NCBI RefSeq assembly: GCF_003460605.1
Contig: NZ_QTVN01000005.1
Span: 124,001 to 188,000 of the forward strand
Length of the DNA stretch: 64,000 nt
Reading direction: 5' to 3'
Origin: Ruminococcus sp. AF31-8BH
GTDB lineage: Bacteria; Bacillota; Clostridia; Lachnospirales; Lachnospiraceae
Shown: positions 62,056-64,000 of the stretch, in pieces
How the letters are laid out: each line of letters opens with the position of its first letter
How positions within the stretch are numbered: position 1 is the first letter of the stretch
The notes under the pieces: model-generated
The model's database searches: none
What the model saw: the letters and a program-made list of their open reading frames with translations, nothing else
What the model was told of the DNA's origin: nothing
Translations under genes and position numbers: made by a program

Positions 62056-62961
62056 ATGAAAAAGAAAAGCAATACAGGCTCCAAGGTTTACCGCGTATTT
62101 TCCGTTATTGTGATCACCCTGCTTGCAATCGGATTTGCATTTCCTCTGTACTGGATCATCACAGGATCCTTCAAAACCAGTATGGCGATCAATGCACCAA
62201 CCCCTCAGTGGTGGCCCCAGGAATGGGTTTCCGCCAACTATCAGAAGCTTTTCAGCAGACAGACCGCACCGTTATGGGAAATCGGAATTCCTTTTACTGG
62301 CAAATCCTTTGCAGGCCCGGTAGTTCCGGCAGCTATCCGCTGGCTTCTGAACACTATTTTCATGGCAGTGGTATCCATGCTTCTTACCTGCTTTACTGCA
62401 GCTATGGCCGGATATGCGCTGGCAAAGAAACGTTTTATCGGACGTTCCGTTGTATTTACCCTGATCGTATGTGCCATGGCACTTCCGAAACAGGTTATCT
62501 TAATCCCATTGCTTCGTGAAATGTCATCCCTTCATCTGTATAACACGATTTGGGCAGTAATCCTGCCCATTGTCGGATGGCCCTTCGGCGTTTTCCTGAT
62601 CAAGCAGTTTGGCGAGGGAATCCCAGGGGAAATGATGGAGGCAGCCAAGATCGACGGTGCTAACGAGTGGAAAACATTCACCGCCATCGCTTACCCTATG
62701 ATCAAGCCAGGGGTTGGAGCACTTGCGATTTTCACATTCATTAATTCATGGAACGACTATTTTATGCAGCTGATCATGCTGAGCAGTACCAGCAACCTTA
62801 CTATTTCTCTTGGTATTGCCAAGCTTCAGGCTGAGAATGCGACAGACTTTGGTCTTATTATGGCTGGTGCAGCTCTTGCAGCAGTTCCGATCATCGTCGT
62901 ATTCCTTATTTTCCAGAAATACTTTACCAAAGGAATTACAATGGGCGCTGTAAAAGGCTGA
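62056..62961 (+). CDS. ABC transporter permease of the nan operon, MalG-type
   Basis: This 301-residue subunit has six membrane segments and the EAA loop MEAAKIDGANEWKTFTAIAYP. The C-terminal MGAVKG is typical. It starts 17 bases after the first permease with GGAGG upstream, and nanE follows after 25 bases. Confidence 0.92.
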   Translation: MKKKSNTGSKVYRVFSVIVITLLAIGFAFPLYWIITGSFKTSMAINAPTPQWWPQEWVSANYQKLFSRQTAPLWEIGIPFTGKSFAGPVVPAAIRWLLNTIFMAVVSMLLTCFTAAMAGYALAKKRFIGRSVVFTLIVCAMALPKQVILIPLLREMSSLHLYNTIWAVILPIVGWPFGVFLIKQFGEGIPGEMMEAAKIDGANEWKTFTAIAYPMIKPGVGALAIFTFINSWNDYFMQLIMLSSTSNLTISLGIAKLQAENATDFGLIMAGAALAAVPIIVVFLIFQKYFTKGITMGAVKG

Positions 62962-62986
62962 TAAGCAGCAGAAGGGAGAATCACTT

Positions 62987-63688
62987 ATGACAAAACAGGA
63001 ACTTTTTGACAGCATCAAAGGCAAAGTAATCGTATCCTGCCAGGCTGTGCCGGGAGAACCTCTTTATGTGGAAGAGAAATCCATTATGTATCTCATGGCA
63101 AGAGCAGCCAAACAGGCGGGAACCCCTGCAATCCGCACAAGCAGCATCCGGGATGTGATCGCCATCAAGGAAGAGACCGGGCTTCCGGTAATCGGACTGA
63201 TCAAGATCAAATATCCGGGATTTGAAAGCTATATCACCCCTACCATGAAGGAGGTAGATGAGCTGGTGGAGGCTGGTTCCGATGTGATTGCGCTGGACTG
63301 CACAGACATGAAGCGCGGTGACGGCAAGACAGTGGATCAGTTTATCACAGAAGTAAGAACCAAATATCCGGATGCTATTTTGATGGCAGATATTTCCACA
63401 TACGAGGAAGGCGTGCGTGCATGGAAGCTGGGCATGGACATTGTGGGCACTACCATGAGCGGCTACACCAGCCATTCCCCGAAGTTAGACGGACCGGATT
63501 ATGAGCTTGTAACAAAGCTTTCCCAGACTGTGGACATTCCGGTGATTGGGGAAGGCCGTGTGCACTCTCCGGAAGAAGCAGTGAAGATGCTGGAAGCAGG
63601 CGCATTTGCAGTGGTAGTAGGCGGCGCGATCACAAGACCCCTTGAGATCGCCGCACGCTTTATCAAGGCAGTAGAAAACAGGGGATAA
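62987..63688 (+). CDS. nanE: N-acetylmannosamine-6-phosphate 2-epimerase
   Basis: This 233-residue enzyme converts ManNAc-6-P to GlcNAc-6-P. The TIM-barrel family shows VSCQAVPGEPLY, ALDCTDMKRGDG, MADISTYEEG, GTTMSGYT and IGEGRVHSPEEA with VVGGAITRP at the phosphate site. Its neighbours nanA and the ROK kinase supply the preceding steps of the pathway. Confidence 0.95.
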   Translation: MTKQELFDSIKGKVIVSCQAVPGEPLYVEEKSIMYLMARAAKQAGTPAIRTSSIRDVIAIKEETGLPVIGLIKIKYPGFESYITPTMKEVDELVEAGSDVIALDCTDMKRGDGKTVDQFITEVRTKYPDAILMADISTYEEGVRAWKLGMDIVGTTMSGYTSHSPKLDGPDYELVTKLSQTVDIPVIGEGRVHSPEEAVKMLEAGAFAVVVGGAITRPLEIAARFIKAVENRG

Positions 63689-63707
63689 GAGAAAGAGAGG
63701 ATGGATT

Positions 63708-64000
63708 ATGTCAAAGTATGATGTGAGCAAATTCAGAAACGTAACAGTTGCATTAAACACACCTTTTAAAAAAGACGGCAGCGTGGACATAGATGCCATA
63801 AAAGCAGTGTGCAGATATTTCCGTGACAAGGGAATCAAGCAGATGTATGTGTGCGGCAGCACAGGAGAGGGCTTCCTTCTGGACACTGAGGAGAGAATGC
63901 TGGTCGCAGAGACCGTAGTCAATGAAGTGGGAAAAGACATGAACATTATTGTTCACGTAGGCTGCCCGGATACCAGACACTCCTGCATTCTGGCTGCCCA
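63708..64000 (+). CDS. nanA: N-acetylneuraminate lyase, partial at window end
   Basis: The first 97 codons of an aldolase of the DHDPS/NAL family run off the window. The product should split N-acetylneuraminate into pyruvate and ManNAc. Visible motifs are VALNTPFKKDGSVD and YVCGSTGEGFLLDTEER, the latter being the pyruvate-binding GSTGE loop. ATG 63708 has GAGAGGATG upstream. The nan context decides sialic-acid lyase over dihydrodipicolinate synthase. Confidence 0.9.
   Translation, partial: MSKYDVSKFRNVTVALNTPFKKDGSVDIDAIKAVCRYFRDKGIKQMYVCGSTGEGFLLDTEERMLVAETVVNEVGKDMNIIVHVGCPDTRHSCILAA

Overview
The window looks like a chromosomal segment of a spore-forming, Gram-positive gut Clostridium of the family Lachnospiraceae (Blautia or a close relative is my best guess; genus is inference). 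Reasons: moderate GC, strong AAGGAGG ribosome sites, frequent TTG/GTG starts, sporulation genes (yabP, yabQ, spoIIE, cwlD, cotS-like, cotJABC), a short archaeal-type ProRS behind a T-box, MecA, HU, and carbohydrate ABC transporters without their own ATPase. I see no phage, insertion sequence or CRISPR array.

Layout. 1-5 kb: end of a subtilisin-like protease, a four-Cys mini-protein, an NCS2 nucleobase permease and a reverse-strand PPi-type phosphofructokinase. 5-8.5 kb: a small protein, a VWA/metallopeptidase-like protein and a MoxR-like AAA ATPase. 8.5-16.5 kb: class B sortase, sirtuin, DUF951, then the conserved rpsF-ssb-rpsR and gdpP-rplI-dnaB blocks and a MerR-type regulator. 16.5-20.8 kb: ferredoxin/DUF1858 divergent pair, a long palindromic repeat, mecA, a candidate structured RNA, a small gene apparently lacking a standard start codon, and a GH18 protein. 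20.8-28 kb: cwlD-like amidase, two tandem related polytopic membrane proteins (DUF2298-like), Sua5, rpiB and dCMP deaminase. 28-38 kb: T-box/proS, cca, a highly structured candidate RNA, a CotS-like kinase, hup, then yabO-yabP-yabQ-divIC-spoIIE-tilS-hpt-ftsH, a cluster well conserved in Firmicutes. 40-48.6 kb: GH13 enzyme and MFS transporter, tRNA-Tyr, class II aldolase, and a sugar ABC transporter. 48.7-54.7 kb: YesN/YesM-like two-component system, a solute-binding lipoprotein and a radical-SAM activase-like protein. 54.7-57.4 kb: a decayed RelE-type toxin, a membrane-linked Mrr-like nuclease and cotJABC. 57.5-64 kb: a sialic-acid (nan) locus with divergent RpiR regulator and ROK kinase facing binding protein, two permeases, nanE and the start of nanA.

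How it fits together. The right end reads as a sialic-acid uptake and breakdown regulon: import, NanA lyase, ROK kinase, NanE epimerase, probably under the RpiR/SIS repressor acting at the AT-rich divergent promoter region. The 45-54 kb block looks like a second sugar-uptake unit next to its own sensing system. Several promoters look diagnostic by eye: a 14-bp-spaced sigma-E type promoter before yabP, a 21-bp-spaced Spo0A-type promoter before spoIIE, and an 18-bp perfect palindrome filling the spacer of the promoter of the DUF2298-like pair. The most interesting unexplained items are the two structured RNAs (about 18.34-18.53 kb and 31.67-31.89 kb), the ACG-start gene, the tandem membrane pair and the palindromic repeat family.
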